Origin: Longilinea arvoryzae | GTDB lineage: Bacteria; Chloroflexota; Anaerolineae; Anaerolineales; Anaerolineaceae | NCBI RefSeq assembly: GCF_001050235.1 | Contig: NZ_DF967972.1 | Coordinates: 1,440,475-1,504,474, forward strand | Direction: 5' to 3' | DNA: 64,000 nt | Shown here: one piece after another, positions 1 through 7,845 of the stretch | How positions within the stretch are numbered: position 1 is the first letter of the stretch | Layout: each line of letters begins with the position of its first letter | Notes under the pieces: model-generated | Database searches by the model: none | What the model was told of the DNA's origin: nothing | Seen by the model: only the letters and a program-made list of their open reading frames with translations | Program-made: the position numbers and the translations under genes

Positions 1-164
1 CTACACCACGCGATCTATTGGCTCACGGCTGGATCCATCACGAACGAGAATGTTACCAACTCGATATGCTGATAATCTAAATCACAAATCATTATAGTTG
101 GACCAGGCCAGGATGGGTAATGAGAATGTGGGGTCGATTCTTGAAAATCAATCCGCTGCAATCA
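1..164. other. Left-edge intergenic stretch, no gene assigned
   Basis: No complete gene can be supported here. The + strand frame beginning at base 3 stays open to a TAA at 78-80 and could be the last 25 codons of a gene entering from the left, but the piece is too short to recognise. Confidence 0.3.
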
Positions 165-202
165 TAAAAACTGCCTTCCAATGCGCCAAGCATTGGAAGG
201 CA
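165..202 (-). terminator. Intrinsic terminator of the pncB-like gene
   Basis: A perfect 13-bp stem (172-184 with 190-202, loop of 5) begins 46 nt past the stop of the minus-strand gene. Read on the minus strand it is followed by GTTTTTA, a short U tract, which fits Rho-independent termination of the nicotinate phosphoribosyltransferase transcript. Confidence 0.75.
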
Positions 203-248
203 TCCTCGTAGATTGATCGGTTTTTCTGGATCGGCTGGTCGGCAGAAA

Positions 249-1592
249 TTACCAGACGCGTTCGAAATCGGGGTTGTCGACGGCGTGGCGGCCGACCTTG
301 GCCAGGTCCACCCACGTGTCGCGCACCTTCACGCGCACCACATCGGCGGTGAAATCGGTGATCGTACCCTCGTGGTTGTCGAAGAGCGAGGAGCCCACCG
401 CATAAATGTCAACCGGCACGCCCAGTTTTTCAAAACGCGTGATGCGTTCGGCGTTGAAACCACCCGAAACCACGATTTTCACGCCGCGGCAGAATGCTCG
501 AGCCTGATCGCGCAGCCGCTCCGGGATATCCCAGCTTTCGGTGGCCGTGTCCAGCGCCTGGCGCACGTTGAAAACAAGACGCGGGGTGACGCCCATGTCG
601 AGCGCCGGATCGCCAATCGGCTGGACGGATACGTCGCGCAACGAGGCGCTGGTATCCATGCGCACGCCGTACAGGCGGTAACGTTCGGCCATTTCTTTAT
701 TCCCGGCTTCGAGGTACTGGATGTAGCGGTCGAACATCAGGCGGCACACGCGCAGTGAGACCGCCACGCAGTCGTTCGAGAAGTCGACCAACGCAATGCG
801 CGGCACCGAGACCGGCATGACCTGCGAGAAGGCCAGCATGGCCTCGGCGGAATCGCCCAGGAAGCTGGCGATGCCGGAATGCGAGACCGTGCCGCCGCCG
901 TAGCCGCCCCACCAGTCGCCCTGGGCATCGGTCGAGACGAACGGGCCCAGCTTGGAGGCGTAGTCCATGTTGAAGCGCTGCAGCGCGATTTGATAGGCGT
1001 AGCCGTCGGCTGCCTGGACTTCATGCAGGTCGAAGCGCGCCGGGAAGAACATCATGGGTTTGCCGCGCGCGGCGATCAGCGTCTCGTAGACGTTGGTGGC
1101 CACCCGGCTGGCGCGGGTCAGAATGCCCAGGATGGGGGTTTCGAGTATGGCGAAATCGCGGTAGCGACCTCGTACGCGCATCACCGGGCTGACATTGAGC
1201 GGATTGCCGTTGTAATGCACCGTGCAGCCATCCTGGACTGCCCAGACCTGTAATTTATCGGCCGTGTTGACGAACCTTTCGTCTTCCCAGTACCCGGTGC
1301 AGTGCTGCAGCATGGTGAGCGCCTTATCGACGCCGACCACGATGGTGGTGTTGGGACGGCGCGTGAACATCTGCATCTCGACTTCGATATCGCCGCAGGC
1401 AACCCCTTCCGGAGAGATGCCGGCGGGCAGGCGCTGGTCTTTGCCCTGGTAGGTATACCCTTGCTTCGAAAGAACGGTCAGCATATTCGCGATGTTGGTG
1501 AAGTATTTATCGGTGTACCAACCCCGGCGCATGCGCTCGATATCCAGCTTGAAGGCTTCGTTACTCAGGCGTTTCCCATCGAAGAGGCTCAT
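249..1592 (-). CDS. pncB: Nicotinate phosphoribosyltransferase
   Basis: Salvages nicotinate into NAD by joining it to PRPP, giving nicotinate mononucleotide in the cytoplasm. The family is recognised from the C-terminal block SGGFNAERI followed by VDIYAVGSSL, which in this type II phosphoribosyltransferase family builds the phosphate-binding end of the barrel. At 447 residues it has the usual length for bacterial enzymes. The start is placed at the ATG at 1592 because AAGGAG lies 5 nt upstream; an in-frame TTG 21 nt earlier has no ribosome site. It is a single-gene unit with its own terminator downstream. A nicotinamide-preferring relative cannot be ruled out from sequence alone. Confidence 0.85.
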   Translation of the reverse strand: MSLFDGKRLSNEAFKLDIERMRRGWYTDKYFTNIANMLTVLSKQGYTYQGKDQRLPAGISPEGVACGDIEVEMQMFTRRPNTTIVVGVDKALTMLQHCTGYWEDERFVNTADKLQVWAVQDGCTVHYNGNPLNVSPVMRVRGRYRDFAILETPILGILTRASRVATNVYETLIAARGKPMMFFPARFDLHEVQAADGYAYQIALQRFNMDYASKLGPFVSTDAQGDWWGGYGGGTVSHSGIASFLGDSAEAMLAFSQVMPVSVPRIALVDFSNDCVAVSLRVCRLMFDRYIQYLEAGNKEMAERYRLYGVRMDTSASLRDVSVQPIGDPALDMGVTPRLVFNVRQALDTATESWDIPERLRDQARAFCRGVKIVVSGGFNAERITRFEKLGVPVDIYAVGSSLFDNHEGTITDFTADVVRVKVRDTWVDLAKVGRHAVDNPDFERVW

Positions 1593-1705
1593 GGACACTC
1601 CTTGGTGATCCAATATGGTTACTTTGTGTATTTGTTACACGATTATAAGCCGGAACTCGGGTCTGTCAAGATGTGATAGACTGTGGGGTGAAAAGCGAGG
1701 AACAG

Positions 1706-1939
1706 ATGGGAAACCTAGAAAATTTGGGCAAGCTGCTGGTTGTATTGGGGGTGGTCGTCGTGGTGACGGGGGGAGTCATCTGGGTGGCGGGCCGTTTTTT
1801 TGGCAATCGGCAGCTTCCGGGGACAGTCCACATCGATTTTCCAGGTGGAAGCTGCATCATTCCCATCCTGGCATCCATTGTCATCAGCCTGGTGCTGACG
1901 GTTGTCTTGAACCTGGTGATCCGTTTATTGCATAAATAA
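1706..1939 (+). CDS. DUF2905 family small membrane protein
   Basis: A 77-residue protein with two hydrophobic helices (about residues 8-30 and 50-74) separated by a short loop with RQLPGTVHIDFPGG. This layout matches the DUF2905 family of small inner-membrane proteins, whose function is unknown. The start at 1706 is chosen because GAGGA lies 5 nt upstream; a GTG 33 nt earlier would add a polar extension without a clear ribosome site. It is divergent from the pncB-like gene and has no obvious operon partner. Confidence 0.75.
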   Translation: MGNLENLGKLLVVLGVVVVVTGGVIWVAGRFFGNRQLPGTVHIDFPGGSCIIPILASIVISLVLTVVLNLVIRLLHK

Positions 1940-2132
1940 GACGAATAATGTCATATGAGTCACCCGTACATTTGTCAGACAAACATAGGAGAAGGGTCAC
2001 TACATCGATCCGGCGCGGATTGGTATAAATAGCCCTGTTCCTCTGGAACAGGAACGATTGGCTGCACAGAGAAGCGGCTGTACAGCCGGAACAGTGACGC
2101 AAGTCAATAGATTCTCTCCTCCTTTTGGGTCT

Positions 2133-2168
2133 GAGCTGGCTCACATGCTTTCGCGTGTGAGCCAGCTC
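2133..2168. terminator. Strong hairpin between convergent genes
   Basis: A perfect 13-bp inverted repeat (2133-2145 with 2156-2168) that can extend inward to a TTTC tetraloop. It lies 32 nt past the end of the iron permease gene and about 190 nt past the DUF2905 gene. Neither strand has a good U tract, so it may be an mRNA-stabilising or bidirectional terminator stem. Confidence 0.5.
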
Positions 2169-2200
2169 TATTTAACCCTGAAGAGCGGCGCAGATCAGAT

Positions 2201-3004
2201 TCAGGCGGCAGATTGCAGACGCGGCTGGCGCGGGCGGAAACCGATCCAGATACCGAGGATGAACAGATATCCTGAATAAACCAGTATTTCAACCAGAGAG
2301 GGCTTGCTGTTATAACCGAAGAGCGCCTTGAGCAGGCCGCCAACGACTGAATTTTCGCTGAGGATACGGTTGAAATCATAAACCGGTGAAATCAAACCCG
2401 GAAGCCAGCCGATTTCGATGAATTCGTGGACGCTGTGGGCCACCAACCCGGCCGCCACCAGGAGCAGAAGAATGTTCGTGGCCTGGAAGAAGGTTCGCAG
2501 CGAAAGGCGGTTGGAAGAATGGAAGGCCAGCCATCCAAACAGGACGGCCGCGCCCAATCCCAGCAGCGCGCCGCTGAGGGACTGCCAGGGAGCGGAATTG
2601 GCGCCAACGGCCAGCAGGAACAGGGCCAGTTCGATTCCTTCGCGGAAAACAGCCAGAAAGGCCAGCCAGAAGATCGGCCGGCGCCCGGTCAGCGAATTGC
2701 GGACCTGTTGTTCCACGCCGCTGCGTTGATGGTTCACCCTGAAGAGCACCCAGGTGAGCACAGCGGTGGCCAGAAGCAGGGTGACGCCCTCGAAGATTTG
2801 TTCGGCGGGTGCTTCCAGCGTGGCGTCGAAAAGGCGCAGCCCGATTGCAATGGCCAGGCTGACCAGCCCGGCGAGTCCGGCGCCTGCCCAAACGGGGCGG
2901 CTGAGATCGGTACGATTCAAGGCGCGCAGGGTGGAAAGGACGATGCCCAGGATCAGGGCAGCTTCAACGCCTTCGCGCAATGCGAGTAGGAAAGAGGGCA
3001 ACAT
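2201..3004 (-). CDS. FTR1-family high-affinity iron permease
   Basis: A 267-residue polytopic membrane protein with about seven hydrophobic helices. It carries two copies of the REGxE iron-binding motif that defines the FTR1/EfeU family: REGVEAALILG near residue 10 and FREGIELALFLLAVG near residue 120. The family moves ferric iron across the cytoplasmic membrane, usually with a partner oxidase or EfeO-type protein; none is seen next to it here. The ATG at 3004 has GGAGC about 10 nt upstream. A near-perfect palindrome upstream (3026-3047) may be its metal-responsive operator. Confidence 0.85.
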   Translation of the reverse strand: MLPSFLLALREGVEAALILGIVLSTLRALNRTDLSRPVWAGAGLAGLVSLAIAIGLRLFDATLEAPAEQIFEGVTLLLATAVLTWVLFRVNHQRSGVEQQVRNSLTGRRPIFWLAFLAVFREGIELALFLLAVGANSAPWQSLSGALLGLGAAVLFGWLAFHSSNRLSLRTFFQATNILLLLVAAGLVAHSVHEFIEIGWLPGLISPVYDFNRILSENSVVGGLLKALFGYNSKPSLVEILVYSGYLFILGIWIGFRPRQPRLQSAA

Positions 3005-3025
3005 GGGAAGCGGGCTCCTTGGGAG

Positions 3026-3047
3026 GGTAAATTTTATAAATTTTACC
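3026..3047. promoter_or_regulatory. Candidate metal-regulator operator upstream of iron permease
   Basis: A 22-bp near-perfect palindrome (GGTAAATTTT, AT, AAATTTTACC with one mismatched pair) lies 22 nt upstream of the iron permease ATG, just downstream of a possible -10 (TATTAT read on the minus strand at 3054-3049). The position fits a Fur- or DtxR-type repressor site, but the sequence does not match a consensus I can name with certainty. Confidence 0.4.
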
Positions 3048-3098
3048 TATAATATCTAAATAATACAAGGTCGAAGGATTGGAGTACGAGGGGCGACC

Positions 3099-3126
3099 TT
3101 GACGCGTGCTGGAAAGCGTGTATAAT
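3099..3126 (+). promoter_or_regulatory. Promoter of initiator tRNA gene
   Basis: TTGACG at 3099-3104, a 16-nt spacer and a perfect TATAAT at 3121-3126, 12 nt before the first base of the mature tRNA. A sigma70-type housekeeping promoter. Confidence 0.8.
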
Positions 3127-3138
3127 AATGAGACTTGA

Positions 3139-3213
<75 letters not shown>

Positions 3214-3218
3214 ACGAG

Positions 3219-3247
3219 AACCGTAGTCCTTGGGGCTACGGTTTTTT
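3219..3247 (+). terminator. Intrinsic terminator after the tRNA
   Basis: A stem of 8 bp (AACCGTAG with CTACGGTT), extendable to 11, followed by six T. It starts 9 nt after the tRNA, lies inside the element's left end, and so is a terminator brought in by the element. Confidence 0.85.
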
Positions 3248-3250
3248 GAT

Positions 3251-3323
3251 AGGCCTGAGGGTCGATGGTTACGAAAAATCACTTTTAGGAGGATTTTTCG
3301 ATGAACCGTAATCCCTCAGGCCT
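3251..3323 (+). promoter_or_regulatory. Inverted repeat enclosing the integrase ribosome site and start
   Basis: A perfect 11-bp inverted repeat (3251-3261 with 3313-3323) places the AGGAGG and ATG of the integrase gene in the loop of an mRNA stem. The same layout with different but still complementary arms occurs at 25846-25898, so the pairing itself appears conserved. A role in restraining integrase translation is inferred. Confidence 0.55.
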
Positions 3324-4314
3324 GTTATTTTCTCTTTGTATTGACGGTTTCGTCAAATACAAAACCGCCGAAGGCTTAAGCCAACGGACGGTCGATTCGT
3401 ATGAGTGGGTGCTGCAAAAGTGGCTGGAAAAGATGGGCGATCGGCCAGTTGGCAAGATCACTTCTGCCGACGTGCTCGATTACATGACCTATCTGCGTAC
3501 CGAGTATGTCCCCCACACTTTTGCCAAACCGAACCCTGCACATGAAGCTTCGCCCCGTAAACTCTCCCCCAAAACCCTGCGAAACCACTGGGTTACTTTC
3601 AAAGCTTTCTTTAGTTGGGCGGTTGCCGAGTTTAAAATCAAGAATGCTATGGAAGGTATCCCTGGTCCACGCTACAAAGAAGCACCTGTGGCTGCTTTCA
3701 CGCAGGATGATCTGGTTGCTTTGCTCAAAGCTTGTATCTACTCTCGTGAATACAATCCAATCAACAGGCATAGCTTCGTCACTCGTCGGCCCTCTGCTAA
3801 GCGGGACGAGGCGATGATCCTCTTCCTTTTGGATACCGGTCTGCGAGCATCCGAGCTTTGCAGCCTGAAAATCGGTGAAACGGATTTGCGAAACGGTAAG
3901 ATCGTGATCAAGCACGGCGATGAAGGCGGCGCAAAGGGTGGCAAAGGGCGCACAGTATTCATCGGCAAGAGCACCCGTCGGGCGGTATGGCGCTACCTGG
4001 CTGAGCGCGAAGACCGCGATGATCCAGAAGCGCCAGTATTTATCAACCGCGGCAATCACTCGTTTAACTCCAACAGCTTGCGCCATTTGATCGTGCGCCT
4101 GGCTGATAAAGCGGGTGTCAAAGGGGCTCATCCACATAAATTTCGGCATACTTTCGCAATCACTTACCTCCGTTCAGGTGGGGATGTTTTTACCCTACAA
4201 GCCCTGTTAGGTCACAGCTCGTTGGATATGGTCCGTCATTATGCTCAAATCGCTGAGATGGACATTGAACGAGTGCATCGGAAAGCCAGCCCAGTTGATA
4301 ACTTGAGGTTCTAA
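3301..4314 (+). CDS. Tyrosine recombinase / integrase
   Basis: Catalyses site-specific integration and excision of the element at the initiator tRNA. The 337 residues contain an N-terminal SAM-like core-binding domain (about 8-120) and a C-terminal catalytic domain. The active-site residues can be seen: R182 in TGLRASELCSL, likely K215, H279 and R282 in HPHKFRHT, H305 in LLGHSS and the nucleophile Y314 in VRHYAQ. AGGAGG lies 7 nt before the ATG. It sits 91 nt downstream of the tRNA, the usual place for a tRNA-specific integrase. The leader forms an inverted repeat around the start codon. It resembles XerC/D-type recombinases, but its location marks it as an element integrase. Confidence 0.93.
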   Translation: MNRNPSGLLFSLCIDGFVKYKTAEGLSQRTVDSYEWVLQKWLEKMGDRPVGKITSADVLDYMTYLRTEYVPHTFAKPNPAHEASPRKLSPKTLRNHWVTFKAFFSWAVAEFKIKNAMEGIPGPRYKEAPVAAFTQDDLVALLKACIYSREYNPINRHSFVTRRPSAKRDEAMILFLLDTGLRASELCSLKIGETDLRNGKIVIKHGDEGGAKGGKGRTVFIGKSTRRAVWRYLAEREDRDDPEAPVFINRGNHSFNSNSLRHLIVRLADKAGVKGAHPHKFRHTFAITYLRSGGDVFTLQALLGHSSLDMVRHYAQIAEMDIERVHRKASPVDNLRF

Positions 4315-4341
4315 AAACGATCATTTGCTCTTTATGTAAGA

Positions 4342-4377
4342 GCTGGAGGAAAGGATTCGGCAAACCTTTCCTCCAGC
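4342..4377. terminator. Hairpin between convergent genes
   Basis: A perfect 13-bp stem (4342-4354 with 4365-4377, loop of 10) between the ends of the integrase gene and the convergent AbrB-like gene. U tracts are weak on both sides, so it is probably a shared end-of-transcript structure. Confidence 0.55.
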
Positions 4378-4385
4378 CATTCAGG

Positions 4386-4595
4386 TTATTTGCGTTTTTG
4401 GGTCTGGCAGGGAAGTTTGCATGTTGGACGGAGCGACGGCGAATCGCAGCATTCCTTGCGCACCAAAATGATTGAACCATTTGCCATGACTTCATAATCC
4501 AGGCAGTCACCAGGTTGTAAATCCAACAGGTTACGAACCTTTTTAGGGATTGTGATAGCGTTGGTCGCGGTAATGATAATCGGTCGTTTTTTCAA
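4386..4595 (-). CDS. AbrB/SpoVT-type DNA-binding protein
   Basis: A 69-residue protein whose first 50 residues match the swapped-hairpin AbrB/MazE fold (IIITATNAITIPKKVRNLL, then LQPGDCLDYEV). Such proteins are small dimeric transcription factors or antitoxins. The TTG start at 4595 is accepted because AGGAGG lies about 7 nt upstream. It also overlaps the stop of the preceding gene as TTGA, suggesting translational coupling. No toxin partner is recognised, so regulation of the element's left block is the likelier role. The C-terminal tail is cysteine-containing and unrecognised. Confidence 0.7.
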   Translation of the reverse strand: MKKRPIIITATNAITIPKKVRNLLDLQPGDCLDYEVMANGSIILVRKECCDSPSLRPTCKLPCQTQKRK

Positions 4596-4948
4596 ATAAT
4601 CACCTCCTTTCCTTCCGTGATTGCTGAAATTTTTATAATCCAGCTCAGATGGATATTTTTAAACTCATCCGGGAACATGGCTTTCGTCCACAAGAAAAAA
4701 CGCTGGTTGGTATTCAAAATGTTCTGTAATTCTGCCTGATCCAATCCTTTATCGACTTTCTGAAAAAGGAAATCAGGGAGACTGGTGTTGAAAGCGGGCG
4801 CTGAACTGAGCGGTTGTGAGCCAGCCCAGAGAAGCAGCGTTTTAAGATGCTCGAAATCGTTAGAGATCTGAAGCGAAGAACGCCCATGAACATCTCGTGA
4901 AAATTTCAGGAACAACTTAACCTTGAGATAGTTCTGCCGATCCAGCAT
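4592..4948 (-). CDS. Small protein, possible integrase core-binding domain alone
   Basis: 118 residues. The pattern of an early helix pair (LKVKLFLKFSRDVHGRSSLQ), then HLKTLLLWAGSQPL, then a helix ending FFLWTKAMFPDEF, recalls the N-terminal DNA-binding half of tyrosine recombinases, but no catalytic domain follows. The start at 4948 lies within the 3' end of the upstream HTH gene (32-nt overlap), and its stop overlaps the AbrB-like start. This tight packing argues that it is translated. A modulator of the integrase, or simply an unknown protein, are both possible. Confidence 0.5.
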   Translation of the reverse strand: MLDRQNYLKVKLFLKFSRDVHGRSSLQISNDFEHLKTLLLWAGSQPLSSAPAFNTSLPDFLFQKVDKGLDQAELQNILNTNQRFFLWTKAMFPDEFKNIHLSWIIKISAITEGKEVII

Positions 4949-5351
4949 TCCAAATCCCGCGATTGACAATCCCGCCGCAGTTGGGGCATTTGCCTTTCAG
5001 ATGGCTCAGGCGGCCTTTGACAGGGTGAATTTCCCCATTTTGAATTTTGACGATCGTATTGCAACGCATGCAAAAGCCTTCCCCTGTTTGAAGCGGATGG
5101 GTTGGTTTCTTTCTAACGTTCCGTTGGTTATCAACCCAGGTGGCAAATTGCTTGCCGTCGATCCAGATATGATTGGATTCGTCCCGGCTGTGTGGCGCGC
5201 CATGGTTGAGCCAATCTCGCAAGGTGGTTTCAGGAACGTTCAGGTCTTCAGCGATTTCCCGCGGTGTGTAAAGCATGGGCAGCAAACCGGGGGCTTTGAT
5301 CAGGACATTCCTGGAAATCCGGCAATTTGAGCTATTTTGGTTTTCTGACAT
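4917..5351 (-). CDS. HTH and zinc-ribbon protein
   Basis: A 144-residue cytosolic protein. Residues about 25-75 (LYTPREIAEDLNVPETTLRD, then WLNHGAPH) form an excisionase/MerR-like helix-turn-helix. The C-terminal half has two CxxC pairs (CMRC and CPNC, about 30 residues apart) typical of a zinc ribbon. The ATG at 5351 is chosen because AAAGGAG lies 4-5 nt upstream; a longer open frame upstream crosses the helicase gene and is not credible. It may act as a recombination directionality factor or as a regulator of the replication block; this is inferred. Confidence 0.65.
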   Translation of the reverse strand: MSENQNSSNCRISRNVLIKAPGLLPMLYTPREIAEDLNVPETTLRDWLNHGAPHSRDESNHIWIDGKQFATWVDNQRNVRKKPTHPLQTGEGFCMRCNTIVKIQNGEIHPVKGRLSHLKGKCPNCGGIVNRGIWNAGSAELSQG

Positions 5352-5412
5352 TCTTCTCCTTTGTATTTGTAAACTTTGCATGAAACAAACATACGCCAGC
5401 CATGCCAACCCC

Positions 5413-6873
5413 TTAAGGGAATGGCGTGGCTGGCGTATCCTCTTCCCATTGATAGGTGTTGAAAGATCCTCGTTTTGTAACTCTGATACGAGGATCAATA
5501 TTGAGTTTTGAAAATGCTCGGTCGATCGTCCTGGTACTGCTGCTAATTTGCAGGGCTGAGATGAGCTCGTTCTTCTTGAATTCCTGCGCCGGTACACTCT
5601 GTAGATATTCCAGGACATCTGCAAAGATCAATTCCGCCTGACCAGGAGCGCGCAGCAGTTCAGAAGCATTCGCTTCAGAAAATCGAAGAGCGATGCTCTC
5701 TTCGGTCGATTCAATTTGGAACTGCAACTGCGCGGGTGGCAGGGATTCACGCACCTTTTGTGGAATGATCGTTCGCATCGAGTGTGCCGAATGCTGGTTT
5801 TCGTGGGTAACCACAATGGCGGTATCGACAGACCCCAAAATATCGGATGAGCCCCGAACGCGATAGGAAAGATCGGGATTTCCACCCTTATTGAGGTGAT
5901 GAATCAGAATGAAAGTCGTACCGGTCTGGTTGGCAATTTCCCGCAGGGTGTTCATCATCGGGGAAATTTCTGCGACTGAATTTTCATCTGCACCAGGCAT
6001 AAATTTGGCCATGACATCAAAAATGACGACAGAGGCATCCAATCGATGAATGCGTTGACGCAATGCCAGTACTTCGGAAGTGACTTTCAGGTTAAGCGGA
6101 GAAAAGTCGAAAATGAGGTTCGCTGGCGGTTGAATGCCCCGCGCGTGGCACAATTTGAGAACGCGTGAGCGCATACCCCGGTAGCTGCCATCCAGGAAGT
6201 GATACAGCACTTTGCCCTGGGTTACCGATCGGTTATCCCACGCCAGTCCAGAAGAAGCCATGCCAATTGCCAGGTCCAGAGCGAGAAAACTCTTTCCGGC
6301 TGCCGGCATACCGGCGATCAAGTTGATCCCCCCGGCCATAATCCAGTCTTTGAGAATCCAGGTCAGTTCACCCATCTCCGACAAACACAATTTCTCTGCG
6401 GTCATAACCATTCGCTCCGTGACACCCGACAAGGCAGATGAGCTGACAAAGAATTCTTCCATCTGCTGCAGAGCTTCAGAAAGCGGTTTATCTTGAATAG
6501 CATTTTGCGCAAGGTGTGTAGCGACCTCCAACGCTTTTCGCATAAATGCTTTTTCACGCACGATCTTCGCGTAAGACTCGGAGTGCATGGAAGTCGGAGT
6601 TGCATTGAGCAGCCCTGTGATGTACGCCGGCCCACCTATTTCCTTTAGTTTTCCGCTGGTATTCAAAGCATTACACAAAGTGACATGATCGATCTGTTGC
6701 TCAGATTCCAACAGGTGATTCATTGCTTCCCAAATCCAGCGGTGTGAGTTGCGATAAAAATATTCCGCTTTCACGATGGTGACCAAATCCTCAAATAAAT
6801 ACGGTGCAATCATGATCGAACCGAGCAAGGCCTGTTCGGCATCAATATTTCTGGGCGGAATGGGATCTGGCAT
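5413..6873 (-). CDS. DnaB N-domain fused to RepA-like helicase ATPase
   Basis: Likely replicative helicase of the element. Residues about 5-145 match the DnaB N-terminal domain (RNIDAEQALLGSIM, and IGGPAYITGLLN). From 175 comes a RecA-fold ATPase of the RepA/AAA_25 type with Walker A GMPAAGKS at 188-195, a Walker B VVIFDV and an IHH motif in ILIHHLNKG. The last 70 residues form a winged helix with a basic tip. True DnaB has a different C-terminal ATPase, so this is a chimera of two helicase families. The ATG at 6873 is preferred because GGAG lies 8 nt upstream; codons further upstream (a Cys-rich start) have no ribosome site. Confidence 0.75.
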   Translation of the reverse strand: MPDPIPPRNIDAEQALLGSIMIAPYLFEDLVTIVKAEYFYRNSHRWIWEAMNHLLESEQQIDHVTLCNALNTSGKLKEIGGPAYITGLLNATPTSMHSESYAKIVREKAFMRKALEVATHLAQNAIQDKPLSEALQQMEEFFVSSSALSGVTERMVMTAEKLCLSEMGELTWILKDWIMAGGINLIAGMPAAGKSFLALDLAIGMASSGLAWDNRSVTQGKVLYHFLDGSYRGMRSRVLKLCHARGIQPPANLIFDFSPLNLKVTSEVLALRQRIHRLDASVVIFDVMAKFMPGADENSVAEISPMMNTLREIANQTGTTFILIHHLNKGGNPDLSYRVRGSSDILGSVDTAIVVTHENQHSAHSMRTIIPQKVRESLPPAQLQFQIESTEESIALRFSEANASELLRAPGQAELIFADVLEYLQSVPAQEFKKNELISALQISSSTRTIDRAFSKLNIDPRIRVTKRGSFNTYQWEEDTPATPFP

Positions 6874-7072
6874 CAAAGTCTCCAATTGGTTTAATAATTT
6901 CTCCATACAACAACACAAAGGTCATCTGAGAAAACGAAAAGCGACCGGCATAACAATTAACTTTGTTATGCGGCCGCTCCTACGATTTGATGGATGTCCA
7001 AGGAGATCAGCGACCCGAAACGATTACATTTTTATTCTACAAATAAATCAGGCATGATCCAAGGTGGTCAGG

Positions 7073-7540
7073 TTAATTCGTATGTTCAGCGATTTGGACA
7101 GGCCGGAACTGACAACCATACGCGGCAGGTTCACCCAGCATCGTCCAGGATAATCGCTCAACCGTTTTCCACCAGATATCCGGGATTTCATACCAGGCTG
7201 CGCCGGTAACATCCCGCGCAATATCCGGGTCCGGAGCGGTTCCCTTGGCCAATGCACTATCTGGATTGACCGCAACCGTTGTGTACACTACTGAATAGAT
7301 TGGCCCAAGCGCAGCCAGTGACAGCATCATTCCCCATCCGCATTGAGACGTTTTGACCGTTTTCGCAGCATCGATCCGATCTGCCATGAATTCGAAATAG
7401 GTCATACCCTGTGGTGCCTGAGGAACGCTTATCGGCTGATTGCCCCGGTAAGCGATAAACAGAATGGTTGCCATCACCATCAGAAGCAAAGCGTTTTTGA
7501 AAATCTTGAAGACTAAATGAAATCCCTTCAACAGAAACAT
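7073..7540 (-). CDS. Unknown membrane-anchored protein
   Basis: 155 residues, not recognised. A hydrophobic helix at about 10-30 suggests an N-terminal membrane anchor, and a second weakly hydrophobic stretch lies near 68-92 (GMMLSLAALGPIYSVVYTTV). The remainder is polar with several Trp residues (AAWYEIPDIWWKTVERLSW). GGAGGAAGGT directly precedes the ATG. It sits between the helicase and the partition genes, so a role in maintenance of the element is possible but not shown. Confidence 0.6.
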   Translation of the reverse strand: MFLLKGFHLVFKIFKNALLLMVMATILFIAYRGNQPISVPQAPQGMTYFEFMADRIDAAKTVKTSQCGWGMMLSLAALGPIYSVVYTTVAVNPDSALAKGTAPDPDIARDVTGAAWYEIPDIWWKTVERLSWTMLGEPAAYGCQFRPVQIAEHTN

Positions 7541-7560
7541 ACCTTCCTCCAGAAAATTGA

Positions 7561-7845
7561 TTAGCCAAAAACCAGACCCTGAATGGTCAAATCAAGATCA
7601 TCCGTGACTGTAACGGATTCGGTTTTTCGTGAAACACCCCCAGCCCGTAAAGCGGCTTTCAAGGCTGCAGCTCGCCTCCGTTCGGGAATATCGGAAAAGA
7701 AGAAGAGCAGATCATCATCCTCCCCTTCTCGCAGACTCAGCGTAAAACGAATCTGATAAACCTTGCAATCCAGCTTTGGGCGACCGCGCTTTGAACCCAC
7801 GTTTAGTTTTTTCGATTGTGGTTCTGAAATAGCGATAGTTTCCAT
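7561..7845 (-). CDS. ParR-like partition adaptor (candidate)
   Basis: A 94-residue basic protein with KRGRPKLDCKVYQIRF, a strand-forming stretch as in ribbon-helix-helix binders, followed by an acidic patch and FFSDIPERRRAAALKAAL. Its size, and its position directly downstream of and overlapping a ParM-like gene by 43 nt, fit the ParR partner that binds the centromere and the actin filament. The ATG at 7845 has GAGGGG 4-5 nt upstream. The assignment leans on context; the protein could instead be an unrelated small DNA binder. Confidence 0.55.
   Translation of the reverse strand: METIAISEPQSKKLNVGSKRGRPKLDCKVYQIRFTLSLREGEDDDLLFFFSDIPERRRAAALKAALRAGGVSRKTESVTVTDDLDLTIQGLVFG

Noticed and set aside
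3376..4149. Long antisense open frame over the integrase gene
   Set aside because: Shadow of the integrase, whose catalytic residues are all present in the + frame; no ribosome site or recognisable domain.
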